From Corynebacterium appendicis CIP 107643 (GTDB lineage: Bacteria; Actinomycetota; Actinomycetes; Mycobacteriales; Mycobacteriaceae): 64,000 bases of DNA. Every line of letters begins with the position of its first letter. Position 1 is the first letter of the stretch. A model generated the notes under the pieces. It was not told where the DNA came from. It did not search any database and saw only the letters and a list, made by a program, of their open reading frames with translations. This document shows positions 32,968 to 42,128 of the stretch, piece by piece. Made by a program: the position numbers and the translations under genes. The stretch spans positions 496,001-560,000 of the forward strand of contig NZ_CP046976.1 in NCBI RefSeq assembly GCF_030408415.1, given 5' to 3'.

Positions 32968-35055
32968 TCAGTGCGTGGGCTTTTCTTCGTGGTCGATGCC
33001 GGCGTGTTCCTGGCCCTTCTGGAAGTTGAGCAGGCGAAGCGCGTTCGCGACGACGATGAGGGTGGATCCCTCATGGATGAGCACGACGGCGCCGATATTA
33101 AGCCCAAGGAAGGTCGCGATGATGAGGAAAACGACGATGGCGAGGCTGGCGATGAGGTTCTGTCGGATGATCCGGCTGGCGGCCCGGCTCAGCCGGACAG
33201 CGAACGGGATGCGTCCGAGGTCGTCGCTCATCAGCGCGATGTCGCAGGTCTCTAACGCGACCGTCGACCCGGCAGCACCCATCGCAATGCCGACGTCAGC
33301 GCGGGCCATCGCGGGGGCGTCGTTGACGCCGTCGCCGATCATCGCGATCGGGCGGTATGTCTTGGCCAGGCTCGTGATGTGAGTGACCTTGTCCTCGGGG
33401 AGGAGCTCTCCGATCGCCGTGTCGACGCCGACTTCCTGACCTACCGCGTCGGCGACCCGCTGATTGTCGCCGGAGATCATGACCAGATGGCCGACCCCTG
33501 TGTCCCGGAGCGCGTTGAGCACCTGGGCGGATTCGGCGCGGGAGGCGTCCATCACTCCCACGACCCCCAGGAAGCGGTCACCACGACGCACGATCATCAA
33601 CGTCTGCCCAGAGTCGCGGGCTTCGGCGTAGGCCTTGGCCAGCGAGGAGGGCAGTTCAAGCTGCTGTTCGTCGAACATGCGCAGGTTGCCGATTTCGACC
33701 CGCTCTCCGTCGATCGTCGCGGTGATGCCGCGGCCGGTGAGTGCCGAGAGGTCGGTGGCCACCAGCCGCCCGGTCTCGGGGACGCGGGGTGCAAGGTCGC
33801 GGACGATCGCGGCGGCGAGGGGGTGGTCGCTGAGAGATTCGACCGACACGAGTGTCGGGATCAGTTCCGATTCGGACGTGTCATCGGCGGGAACGAGCGA
33901 GGTCACTCGTGGTGCGCCCCACGTGAGGGTGCCGGTCTTGTCGAACGCTATCGCCTCTACTCGTCCGAGTGTCTCGAGCGGGGCACCGCCCTTGACGAGC
34001 ACGCCGGCCCGGGCAGCGCGAGCCACACCCGCCAGGACCGCGGCTGGGGTGGCGATCGCGAGAGCACATGGACTCGCGGCGACGAGCACGGTCATGGCGC
34101 GGTAGAAAGCGTCGGAGAACGGTTGCGCGAACACGAACATCGACACCAACAAGGTGGCGATGACCCCGAGGATCACGGCGGGCACGTACCAGCGCTGGAA
34201 CCGGTCGATGAACTGCTGGGTCGGGGACGCGGCCTGGTCGGCGGTGCGAACGAGCTCGACGACTTTGCTCAGCGTTGAGTCGGCGGCGGTCGCGGTGACC
34301 TCGATCTCGAGCACGCCGGACCCGTTCACGGTGCCGGCGAACACTCGATTGGCGGCGGGGAGGGTGTCAATCGTGTGCATCGTCCGCTGTGGGTCGGCCA
34401 CCGGTTCCTTCTCCACGGGGATCGACTCGCCCGTGACCGCTGATTGATCAACGGCGGACATCCCGGAGATCACGAACCCGTCCGAGGGGATGCGGGAATT
34501 CGGGCGGATGACCACGATGTCTCCGACCACGAGCTCCTCCACGGGCACTTCCACGGGTTCGGTATCACCGCGGCGCACCAGGGCGCTGCGGGGGGCGAGC
34601 TCGGCGAGGGCCTCAATGGACTTGCTGGCGCGGCTGAGGGCGTACTCCTCGAGGGCGTGGCCGAGGCTGAACAAGAACAGCAGCACCGCTCCCTCCGCCC
34701 ACCGGCCGATGAGGGCAGCGCCGACCGCGGCGACAAGCATGAGGAAGTCAACCTCGAACTTCCCCCGCAGCGTGGAGGAGATAGCGGTGCGGATGGTGAA
34801 GAACCCACCGAAGAAGTAGGTGGCGAGAAAGAACGCCAACGGCCATCCGACCATCGGCAGCCCCAAGGCGAACTGCGCAATCATCCCACCGGCGTAAGTG
34901 ACGCCGGCGGCGATCGCGAACCCCAACTCCCAGCGTGCGGAGCCGTGGGCATGATCGCCGGTAGGGGTGGTCGGCGCTGTCGGTGTCAGGGTTGTGGGGG
35001 ATCCGTTCGGGGCAGCGTAGTCGCCGGGGTCAGGGTCATGATCGTGCTCGCTCAT
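32968..35055 (-). CDS. P1B-type heavy-metal translocating ATPase (P1B-4-like)
   Basis: 695 residues. The N-terminus is rich in His and Asp (S-E-H-D-H-D and G-D-H-A-H-G) but has no CxxC metal-binding domain. Key motifs are T-G-E-S (208-211), S-P-C in the sixth helix (328-330), D-K-T-G-T-L-T (372-378) and G-D-G-V-N-D-A-P. Near the end, I-H-E-G-S-T fits the H-E-G-[GST] signature of P1B-4 pumps. These export Co2+, Zn2+, Cd2+ or Fe2+. The exact ion cannot be read off. No sensor gene is adjacent; the two metal sensors in the island lie several kilobases away. Confidence 0.9.
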   Translation of the reverse strand: MSEHDHDPDPGDYAAPNGSPTTLTPTAPTTPTGDHAHGSARWELGFAIAAGVTYAGGMIAQFALGLPMVGWPLAFFLATYFFGGFFTIRTAISSTLRGKFEVDFLMLVAAVGAALIGRWAEGAVLLFLFSLGHALEEYALSRASKSIEALAELAPRSALVRRGDTEPVEVPVEELVVGDIVVIRPNSRIPSDGFVISGMSAVDQSAVTGESIPVEKEPVADPQRTMHTIDTLPAANRVFAGTVNGSGVLEIEVTATAADSTLSKVVELVRTADQAASPTQQFIDRFQRWYVPAVILGVIATLLVSMFVFAQPFSDAFYRAMTVLVAASPCALAIATPAAVLAGVARAARAGVLVKGGAPLETLGRVEAIAFDKTGTLTWGAPRVTSLVPADDTSESELIPTLVSVESLSDHPLAAAIVRDLAPRVPETGRLVATDLSALTGRGITATIDGERVEIGNLRMFDEQQLELPSSLAKAYAEARDSGQTLMIVRRGDRFLGVVGVMDASRAESAQVLNALRDTGVGHLVMISGDNQRVADAVGQEVGVDTAIGELLPEDKVTHITSLAKTYRPIAMIGDGVNDAPAMARADVGIAMGAAGSTVALETCDIALMSDDLGRIPFAVRLSRAASRIIRQNLIASLAIVVFLIIATFLGLNIGAVVLIHEGSTLIVVANALRLLNFQKGQEHAGIDHEEKPTH

Positions 35056-35177
35056 GCCTGTAGCCTAACGGGGAAAACCCCTTATTGAAAGCTTATTAAA
35101 ATCCTTGAGGGCATCCCCTCCCGCACCCTCCGTATAGACATCGAGTGGGCCGCAACGTGTGGTGCGCAAGGCTGCGC

Positions 35178-36217
35178 TTAGAACCGCTCGCGCCGGCGGT
35201 TGGTGAATTTCCGGGAGTGGTTCGGCTGGCTGTCGCCGTAACGGTCGTGCAACATGCGTGCACGGGCACCAGAGGATGCGGAAGTAGGGGCTTGGGCATG
35301 GGCGAGACCCTGGGTGCCATTTTCCGGGTGAGTGGTGCGGAGGGCGCCCACCGTGTCGGAATCTGTCTCTTCGTCCTGGGAGTCCCCGGTCTGCTGCGAG
35401 GATGCGGATCCGTCGGCCAGCTCGGCCTCCTCGCGGCGCACGCGGCGGCGTTCCTTTAACTCCGCCCAGATGAAGTAGCCCAGGCCGAGCGGGCCATGAT
35501 GCCAAAGGCGATCCACTGGAAGGCGTAGGACAGGTGTGAGCCGCGGTCGAGCATGGGCACCGGGATGGCGTTGATCTACCCGGCCTGTCCCTCGGCCAGC
35601 TGCACATAGTCCTGTGCGAGATCTGTGCCGGTCACCTCGGCGCTCTGCTCGGTGTTGATGCCGTAGACCTGGCGGTAGCCCTGGTCCTCGATCGGCGGGG
35701 ACATCGGTGTCTGCTCGGCAAATCGGGCGTGGCCGAGAATGGACTGCTCACCGGTCGGCGGGGTGTCCATCGGGGGGACACCGCCCTCGAACGGCGTTTG
35801 AAAACCACGGTTGACCAGGATCACCTCACCGGAGTTCAGCTGGAAGGGGGTCAGGGCGTGGAAGGCGGGGGAGGAGTCGACCGGACGGTTGCGCATCAAG
35901 ACCTCATCCTCGGGCAGATAGTGGCCCTCAAGGATGACCCGCGCCCATTCCTCCTCAGGCTCAATGCTGCCCTGGGCGTCGAAGACCTCCTCGGCGGGGA
36001 CGGGCTCGACCTCGAAGGCGGCCTCGATCTGATCGTTGCGCTCGACGATGGCACCGTCCCTGCTCAGCTGCCATGGGGCCAGAAAGGTAAAGGAGAAATA
36101 GGAGAAGGCGATGATGGCGAGGACACCGAACACCCAGCCGGGCCGGAGGAATGTCCTCCAGCCCTTCTTCTGCGCGGCCCGCTCGTACCTGCGTTCATGT
36201 GTGCTGCTCACGGCCAT
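35178..36217 (-). pseudogene. SURF1 family cytochrome oxidase assembly protein, broken
   Basis: Start ATG 36217 (M-A-V-S-S-T-H-E-R-R). A membrane anchor at about 28-48 is followed by the SURF1 blocks W-Q-L-S-R-D, V-L-M-R-N-R-P-V-D, G-E-V-I-L-V-N-R-G-F and Q-V-Y-G-I. Reading stops at an in-frame TAG (35576-35578). Beyond it the expected I-N-A-I-P-V-P-M-L-D-R-G-S-H-L-S-Y-A-F-Q-W continues in the same frame. One G is then missing in a G run near 35490, and L-G-L-G-Y-F-I-W-A-E resumes in another frame to 35178. Two independent breaks make this a pseudogene unless they are sequencing errors. SURF1 assists heme insertion into cytochrome oxidase. Confidence 0.82.
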
Positions 36218-36281
36218 GACTTCTACTTCCCCGTCCGGTGAGAAAATGCATTCTTTTCCAGTGTGCTGATGGGTGAAAACA

Positions 36282-38255
36282 CTAGTAGACCCGGGTCTTT
36301 CCGTGCGCATCCTCATCCGTGGGAACCGTGGCCGTCGCCACCGGGTTGAGGTCAGGATGCTTGGTGCGGGCGGCCCGTAGGCCGTTGGTGATGACGATGA
36401 CCTCGGCCACCTCGTGGACCAGGACCACCGCCGCCAGTCCCAGCACGCCGGTGATCGCCAGCGGGAGCAAAACGATGATGATCGCCAGGGACAGGACGAT
36501 GTTCTGGTTGATGATGGCCCGTCCCCGGCGGGCATGGTGCAAGGCACGGGGGATCAGGCGCAGGTCATCGCCGGTAAACGCCACGTCCGCGGACTCGATG
36601 GCGGCGTCCGAGCCCCTGGCACCCATGGCGATGCCGATGTCTGCCGAGGCCAGGGCGGGGGCGTCGTTGATGCCGTCGCCGATCATCGCCACCGGACCCC
36701 GCTCATGCAGGTCAGCCACGGCCCGGGCCTTGTCCTCCGGGCGCAGCTGCGCACGGACGTCCTGGATGCCGGCCTCGACGGCCAGGGCCTGGGCGGTGCG
36801 GGTGTTATCGCCGGTGAGCATGGTGATCCCGAAGCCTTCGGCAGTCAGTGACCTGATGACCTCGGGGGTTTCGGGGCGTAGTTCATCGCGGACCCCGACT
36901 ATCCCGACGGGTTGGTCGTCGCGGTGGACGATGACCACGGTCATGCCCTGTTCTTCCAGGGACTCCACCTCGGTGGCCAGAGGCCCAGGGGAAAGCCAGC
37001 GGGGGCTACCCACGGCAATCCGGGTTCCGGTGATGACTCCGGTAATGCCCTGGCCGGCGGCCTCCGAAACCTGCTGGGCCACCGGAGGGTGGGGTGCGGC
37101 GGCGGTGATCGCCGCGGCCAGCGGATGGGTGGAGTGAGCCTCCAGTGCCGCCGCCCAGTCGAGGACCTCGGCCCGGTTGACTCCCCCGGTGGTGAGCACC
37201 TCCGTGACGGTGGGTCGGTTGCGGGTCAGGGTGCCGGTCTTGTCCAGGGCCAGATGCCGGATGCCGCCGAGGCGTTCAAAGGCGGCGCCGGATTTGATGA
37301 CCACACCGAATTTACTGGCCGCCCCGATTGCCGAGACCACCGTGACCGGCACCGAGATCGCCAACGCGCACGGGGAAGCGGCCACCAAGACGACCAGGGC
37401 ACGCTCGATCCACACACCGGGATCACCGAGCAGGGAACCGATGGCGGCCACGAGGATGGCCAGGATGAGGACCCCGGGCACCAGGGGGCGGGCCAGACGG
37501 TCAGCGATCCGGGCCCGTCGGCCCTTGTCGTTCTGGGCCTGCTCCACCAGCTTGACGACGGTGGTCAGGGAGTTGTCCGTGCCGGCGGCGGTGGCCTTGA
37601 CCTCGAGGGCGCCGGAGGTGTTGATGGATCCGGCCAGCACCGCATCGCCGGGCCCGACTTCGACGGGGATGGATTCACCCGTGATCGCCGAGACATCCAG
37701 GCTGCTGTGACCTGAGCGGACCACCCCGTCGGTGGCCAGGCGTTCCCCGGCGGCCAGGCGCAGAATGTCCCCGGGGACGAGGTCTTCGACCTGTACGGTG
37801 CGGGCACCCCCGTGAGCAGCGACGATCGTGGCGGTCGAGGGGATGAGTGTCAGCAGGGCGCGCAGGCCCGAACGGGCCTTGTCCATCGCCTTATCCTCCA
37901 GCGCCTCGGCGATGGAGTAGAGGAAGGCCAGGGCGGCGGCCTCCTCAATGAATCCCAGCAGGACCGCACCGGTGGCGCTGATGGTCATCAGTAACCCGAT
38001 GCCCAGTCGGCGAGAGGTGAACAGCCCCTTGAGTGCCCCGGGAACGAACTGGGAAGCACCCAGCAGAAGGGAAACCCAGAACAAGGTGGTGGCCATCAGT
38101 CCGGCCCCCGGGATAAACCACTCGAGGATCAGGCCGAGGAGCAGGGTCAGTCCGGAAGCCACCGGGAGGAGGATGGCGCGGTCACGCCACCACGGGGTGT
38201 GCTCATCTTCTTCGGTCATCGGTGCGGACGGTTCACAACCACAGGCAGACGTCAT
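36282..38255 (-). CDS. P1B-type Cd/Zn/Pb-type exporting ATPase (CtpG-like)
   Basis: 657 residues from ATG 38255. The short N-terminus carries C-G-C (residues 5-7). Motifs are T-G-E-S (192-195), S-P-C (294-296), D-K-T-G-T-L-T (338-344) and G-D-G-I-N-D-A-P. The last helix carries H-E-V-A-E-V, as in CmtR-controlled cadmium pumps of actinobacteria. It starts inside the stop of the upstream sensor gene (TCATGA arrangement), so the pair is one operon. The sensor's family and the S-P-C motif suggest soft divalent cations (Cd2+, Pb2+, Zn2+); selectivity is inferred. Confidence 0.9.
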   Translation of the reverse strand: MTSACGCEPSAPMTEEDEHTPWWRDRAILLPVASGLTLLLGLILEWFIPGAGLMATTLFWVSLLLGASQFVPGALKGLFTSRRLGIGLLMTISATGAVLLGFIEEAAALAFLYSIAEALEDKAMDKARSGLRALLTLIPSTATIVAAHGGARTVQVEDLVPGDILRLAAGERLATDGVVRSGHSSLDVSAITGESIPVEVGPGDAVLAGSINTSGALEVKATAAGTDNSLTTVVKLVEQAQNDKGRRARIADRLARPLVPGVLILAILVAAIGSLLGDPGVWIERALVVLVAASPCALAISVPVTVVSAIGAASKFGVVIKSGAAFERLGGIRHLALDKTGTLTRNRPTVTEVLTTGGVNRAEVLDWAAALEAHSTHPLAAAITAAAPHPPVAQQVSEAAGQGITGVITGTRIAVGSPRWLSPGPLATEVESLEEQGMTVVIVHRDDQPVGIVGVRDELRPETPEVIRSLTAEGFGITMLTGDNTRTAQALAVEAGIQDVRAQLRPEDKARAVADLHERGPVAMIGDGINDAPALASADIGIAMGARGSDAAIESADVAFTGDDLRLIPRALHHARRGRAIINQNIVLSLAIIIVLLPLAITGVLGLAAVVLVHEVAEVIVITNGLRAARTKHPDLNPVATATVPTDEDAHGKTRVY

Positions 38256-38617
38256 GACTGCTGGCCTCCGTCCGTATCGCAGCAACCGGCAACCGGGCAC
38301 TGCGGGTCCAGGCAGGCGGCGTCCTCATCGACGGCGAGGGTGGTCTCCAGCAGAGCGGTCAAGGCCTGAGCCAGGTGGGCATCAGCAATGTCATAGCGGG
38401 TGCGCCGCCCCTCTGGCTCGGCGACCACGATCCCGCAGTCCCGCAGGCACGTCAGGTGATTGGAGACGTTTGAGCGCGTCAACCCTAGTTCCCGGGCCAG
38501 TTGCGCCGGATAGTTCGGGGCATCGAGCAGGGACAACAGAATCCGGGACCGCGTGGGATCGGCCATGGCACGACCCAGGCGGTTCATCACATCGAGACGG
38601 GAAGCAATGGTCAGCAT
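38252..38617 (-). CDS. cmtR: ArsR-family Cd/Pb-type metal sensor CmtR-like repressor
   Basis: 121 residues from ATG 38617. The ArsR winged helix includes A-D-P-T-R-S-R-I-L-L and the recognition helix T-R-S-N-V-S-N-H-L. C-L-R-D-C just after that helix matches the Cys pair of the CmtR metal site. The C-terminal tail is Cys-rich (C-L-D-P-Q-C-P-V-A-G-C-C) and would supply further thiolate ligands. The gene overlaps the P1B ATPase downstream, so it represses its own operon until metal binds. This is the family rule; the operator itself was not resolved. Confidence 0.9.
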   Translation of the reverse strand: MLTIASRLDVMNRLGRAMADPTRSRILLSLLDAPNYPAQLARELGLTRSNVSNHLTCLRDCGIVVAEPEGRRTRYDIADAHLAQALTALLETTLAVDEDAACLDPQCPVAGCCDTDGGQQS

Positions 38618-38790
38618 GCGCTGACCATACAGTGGTGAATGACTAATCTGCAAGCATCCCCTGGCGGGGTCGTCCTCGGGTACCTGGCCAGCATCAGGTG
38701 GGGGTCCTGAGACATATCCGGAGGCAGGAAGAGGGGCCCGTGGCATGGCACATCTGCACGGGAGGATGTACCGGGTGCCTCTTTCACTCT

Positions 38791-39351
38791 TTAACGCGCG
38801 TCACGACGTCGGACGACCAGGACACCGGCACCGGCGATGGCCCCGAAGACGGCCAGTCCCACGAGGGTCGGGACTATCAGATCGCTCCATCCGGAGGTGT
38901 CTTCCTCGGCGGTGTTCTCGGCAGCGGGGGTCTCCTCCACCGGCTCGGCGTCACCCGTGGTGGCAGCGGCCGCGTCGCCGGCGACGGTGAAGGTGGTTGA
39001 GCTGCGGGTGGCGTGGCCGTCGGAGGAGAGGATCTGGAAGCCCACGGTGTAGTCGCCTGGTCCACCACTGATATCCGCCGGCAGGTCGAGGGTCACCAGT
39101 CGATCCTTGATGGTCGGCTCACCACTGAACAGGAGGTCACCGGAATCCTGATCGGTGATGGCCACGGTGCTGAAACCCTCCTGGGGAAGCCCCGAGAACT
39201 CCAGTTCGATGCTGCGCGGGAACTCCTCGACCACCTCACCGTCCGCGGGATTGCCACCGATCACCGAGTCATGCGCAAGGGCAGCCGGGGTGGCTACGAC
39301 ACTCAGGGCACCGACCGCCACCACAGCGGCGATGACACGACGAGGGAGCAT
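38791..39351 (-). CDS. copC: CopC-family periplasmic-type copper-binding protein, membrane anchored
   Basis: 186 residues from ATG 39351. A signal peptide is cut after A-L-A (residue 26), leaving His27 as the mature N-terminus, the usual first Cu(II) ligand of CopC. The beta-sandwich core shows P-A-D-G-E-V-V and D-G-H-A-T-R-S, whose Asp-x-His supplies the other ligands. An acidic Ala/Glu/Thr linker leads to a C-terminal membrane helix (about 160-180) and R-R-R. It is divergent from the copD-ctaG fusion, with 313 bp between them. Confidence 0.9.
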   Translation of the reverse strand: MLPRRVIAAVVAVGALSVVATPAALAHDSVIGGNPADGEVVEEFPRSIELEFSGLPQEGFSTVAITDQDSGDLLFSGEPTIKDRLVTLDLPADISGGPGDYTVGFQILSSDGHATRSSTTFTVAGDAAAATTGDAEPVEETPAAENTAEEDTSGWSDLIVPTLVGLAVFGAIAGAGVLVVRRRDAR

Positions 39352-39664
39352 GGGAGAGATGATCACGAAAGTCCTCCTGGACTGGGCCGGCTCTTCAACC
39401 GGATGTGAGCGACTAAGGCACCTGCTTGCGGGAGGTACCAAGAGAGTGGTCGGAACGGACGGGGGGAAAGTTCCCGGCCACGCCGCCTTCACCGGGTGTT
39501 GTTCTTCACAGGTAGATGCACCCCTGCAGGGGGTGAACCGGGGGAAGATACTGGTCCCTGGGCAATTTACAAGAACACCAGCAGGCCCCATTAGGGTGAA
39601 CCCCACGCCAGCTTCCGAACGCATCAGGAGAGCGGAGGCGGCTTGGACGGCGAAATGGACACAG
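39352..39664. other. Divergent intergenic region between copC and copD-ctaG
   Basis: 313 bp with no supported gene. It should hold both divergent promoters. The only clear structure is the near-perfect palindrome at 39519-39535, described separately. Confidence 0.5.
39519..39535. promoter_or_regulatory. Palindrome between copC and copD-ctaG, candidate copper-sensor operator
   Basis: CACCCCTGCAGGGGGTG contains the perfect dyad CCCCTGCAGGGG. G/C-tract palindromes of this general shape are bound by CsoR-type copper sensors. No csoR gene is in the window, so the sensor would be elsewhere. Confidence 0.4.
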
Positions 39665-41782
39665 ATGACCCACCCGGTAAATGACACCCCCACTGCCACG
39701 GATACGACCGCAGGGAAGACCCCCACCATCGGGAGCCGGCCTCAGGAGCGGGTACGCCCCACGTGGCCGTTGTACTTGCTCTTTCTCGCCGTCGCCGGTG
39801 CAGTCGGCGGGACGGTTGCCTACAGCTTCCTCGGCGAATCCCTCGCGGCCTTGGGGATCCCCAACCCGGGCATCGCGACCACCTTCGGGTTGCCGTTTTT
39901 CCGCGCGGTCGGTTGGATGCTCGCTGCCCTGTCGGCCGGTTCTTTCCTGTTCTCCGCTTTCCTCATCTCCCCACGGTTGCCCGGCGGTGATAACGACCGC
40001 CTGCACCAGGCCTCGTTGAGTGTGGACGGGCACCTGGCCTCGCGTACCGGTGCAGTCGCGGCCCTCTGCTTTGGGCTTGTTGCGTTATTGATGATCCCGC
40101 TGGTGATCTCGGATGTCTCCGGCACACCCCTGGCCCAGACACTGGGAATGGAAGCCCTGGTGGTGGCCCTCCAACAGGTGGCCATGGCCCAGGTGTGGCT
40201 GATCGTGGCCCTTATTGCCCTGGTCACCGGACTTACAGGCATGATGAACCGGGCGTGGATCACCCAACCCCTGCTCCTGCTCGGGGCGATTCTCATGGTC
40301 GTCCCTCTGGGCCTGACGGGACACTCTTCCTCGGGTGGTAACCACGACCACGGCACCAACTCCTACCTGTGGCACCTGATCTTCCTGGTCATCTGGGTCG
40401 GCGGGCTCATGGCCCTGCTCGCCCACGGGCGTCGCCTGGGACCTGACCTGGATATTGCGTTGCGTCGCTATTCGACGATCGCCCTGGTCTCCATCATCGT
40501 CATGGCCATGTCCGGGCTGGTCAACGCCGCCATCCGCATCGAGCTGACGGATCTGTTGACCACCCGTTACGGGTTGATCATCGTGGCCAAGACCATCGGC
40601 GTGATTATCCTCGGTGTCTTCGGGTGGATCCACCGGGCGTGGGTCATTCCGCAGGTGCAGGCCAACCCCGCTGATCGCCGCCTGTTCCGCCAGGTCGCCA
40701 TCGTCGAGGTGCTTGTCATGGCGGCGGTCACCGGTATCGCCATCACCATGGGGCGCACCCCGCCGCCCCCACCGCGCATCCCGAACCTCTCGCAGATGGC
40801 CACCAAGCTCGGCTACGAGCTGTCCGAGAAGCCCACCATCCTCAACGTGTGGGGCATGTGGCGCTTTGACCTGCTGTTTGGTGCCCTCGCCCTGCTGCTG
40901 GCCGTCGGCTATCTGGCCGCTGTGTGGCGCACCCGCCAGGCAGGTCACACCTGGTCGAGTACCCCCACCGCCTGGTGGTTGGCCGGATGTGTGACCCTGC
41001 TGGTGACGATGAGCTCCGGGATCGGGCTGAATATGCCCGCGGTCTTCTCGGTGCACATGGTCGGCCACATAATCTTGTCGCTGGTCATCCCCATCTTCCT
41101 GGTGCTGGGTGCCCCGCTGACCCTGCTGATGACCGCCTTCGCCCCGGGGGCCCCGGGTAGGCCGAATATCCACGACTGGGTGCGCGCCTTCACCCGCAGC
41201 CGGTTGGTGGGGGTGATCACCCATCCGGTGGTCAACACCCTGCAGTTCCTGGTGTTCTTCTACGTCATGTACCTGTTCATCCCGCTTTATGAGCTGCTGA
41301 TCTCCAAGTACGCGGGGCAGCTGATCATGAACGCCGTGCTCCTGGTCTCCGGTTGCTTCTACGTCTGGGGGATGCTCGGACCCGACCCGATCCCGCGCCG
41401 GCGCCCGGCCACCATCCGCCTGGGGTGGCTGGTTGCCTCCCTGCCTGTCCACCTGCTCGTCGGGGTCTATCTCCTGCGCCTGGACACGATTCTGGGCGAG
41501 GAGTTCTACCGCTCCCTGCTCCTGCCCTGGGAGCTCGATCTGCTCGCCGACCAACGCACCGCCGTCCTGGCCTGGGCCACAGGTGTGGTCCCACTGGCCG
41601 TCGTCGCCCTCCTGCTCATCGGCCAATGGCCGGGCACGGTCGGGAAAACCACGGGCAACGAGGAAAAGACCACCACCGGTAGCAACGCCGAGAACGAAAA
41701 CCACACCGCATTCCTCGGCCCCACCGCGGACGGTAAGACCCCCACGTCCGACCACGGCACCCGGACAACCGACCAGCCTTAA
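39665..41782 (+). CDS. CopD / CtaG (caa3-type oxidase assembly) fusion membrane protein
   Basis: 705 residues from ATG 39665. The first half (about 35-350) has 8-9 membrane helices and CopD features such as the S-S-S-G-G-N-H-D-H-G loop and the I-W-V-G-G-L-M helix. The second half (about 385-650) has seven helices of the CtaG/DUF1404 type, with F-S-V-H-M-V-G-H and Y-V-M-Y-L-F-I-P-L-Y. A hydrophilic tail ends the protein. CopD imports or handles copper at the membrane and CtaG-type proteins deliver it to cytochrome oxidase. Fusions of this kind are known in actinobacteria. The start is uncertain, as a longer upstream frame is open. Confidence 0.9.
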   Translation: MTHPVNDTPTATDTTAGKTPTIGSRPQERVRPTWPLYLLFLAVAGAVGGTVAYSFLGESLAALGIPNPGIATTFGLPFFRAVGWMLAALSAGSFLFSAFLISPRLPGGDNDRLHQASLSVDGHLASRTGAVAALCFGLVALLMIPLVISDVSGTPLAQTLGMEALVVALQQVAMAQVWLIVALIALVTGLTGMMNRAWITQPLLLLGAILMVVPLGLTGHSSSGGNHDHGTNSYLWHLIFLVIWVGGLMALLAHGRRLGPDLDIALRRYSTIALVSIIVMAMSGLVNAAIRIELTDLLTTRYGLIIVAKTIGVIILGVFGWIHRAWVIPQVQANPADRRLFRQVAIVEVLVMAAVTGIAITMGRTPPPPPRIPNLSQMATKLGYELSEKPTILNVWGMWRFDLLFGALALLLAVGYLAAVWRTRQAGHTWSSTPTAWWLAGCVTLLVTMSSGIGLNMPAVFSVHMVGHIILSLVIPIFLVLGAPLTLLMTAFAPGAPGRPNIHDWVRAFTRSRLVGVITHPVVNTLQFLVFFYVMYLFIPLYELLISKYAGQLIMNAVLLVSGCFYVWGMLGPDPIPRRRPATIRLGWLVASLPVHLLVGVYLLRLDTILGEEFYRSLLLPWELDLLADQRTAVLAWATGVVPLAVVALLLIGQWPGTVGKTTGNEEKTTTGSNAENENHTAFLGPTADGKTPTSDHGTRTTDQP

Positions 41783-42128
41783 CCACCCCGGTCTCACCGC
41801 CGGCCCCTCACGGGGCCAGCGAGGAACTGGCCGCGTGACCTCCTCCCGGGCTCCCGCGGCCATGGCCCATGCCTCGACGAGCTCAGCGACAAGCCCGAGA
41901 CAGGCCTTTCCCCTGGTGATCCCGCCCGCCCATCACAGACCCCTCTCCGACTAGGAGCCGAGGAAACTATGATATAGATCACTAAATGGACTCCGGAGGT
42001 GACTTCGGTGGGGATGAGGGGTTAACGTTACCTCCATCAGGTAACGGAACGGTCACAATTTCGTCTCTAACGAGTACAACGGTGAGATCGAGTGTGGCGG
42101 GACAACGGACAACGACGGAAGAAGATTC
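41783..42128. other. Intergenic region before the M23 peptidase gene
   Basis: 346 bp without a supported gene. A TATGAT/TATAGAT segment at 41968-41979 could be a -10 element. An inverted repeat GTTACC-n7-GGTAAC lies at 42027-42045, about 85 bp before the start codon. Confidence 0.4.
42027..42045. promoter_or_regulatory. Inverted repeat GTTACC-n7-GGTAAC upstream of the M23 peptidase remnant
   Basis: A perfect 6-bp dyad with a 7-bp spacer. It resembles response-regulator sites built on GTAAC half-sites; MtrA, which controls cell-wall peptidases in corynebacteria, uses GTAAC-type boxes. The assignment is inference. Confidence 0.35.

Noticed and set aside
39155..39664. Longer plus-strand frame extending the copD-ctaG fusion upstream through copC
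   Set aside because: It is antisense to copC and Arg/Ser/Gly-biased; the membrane protein starts naturally at ATG 39665.
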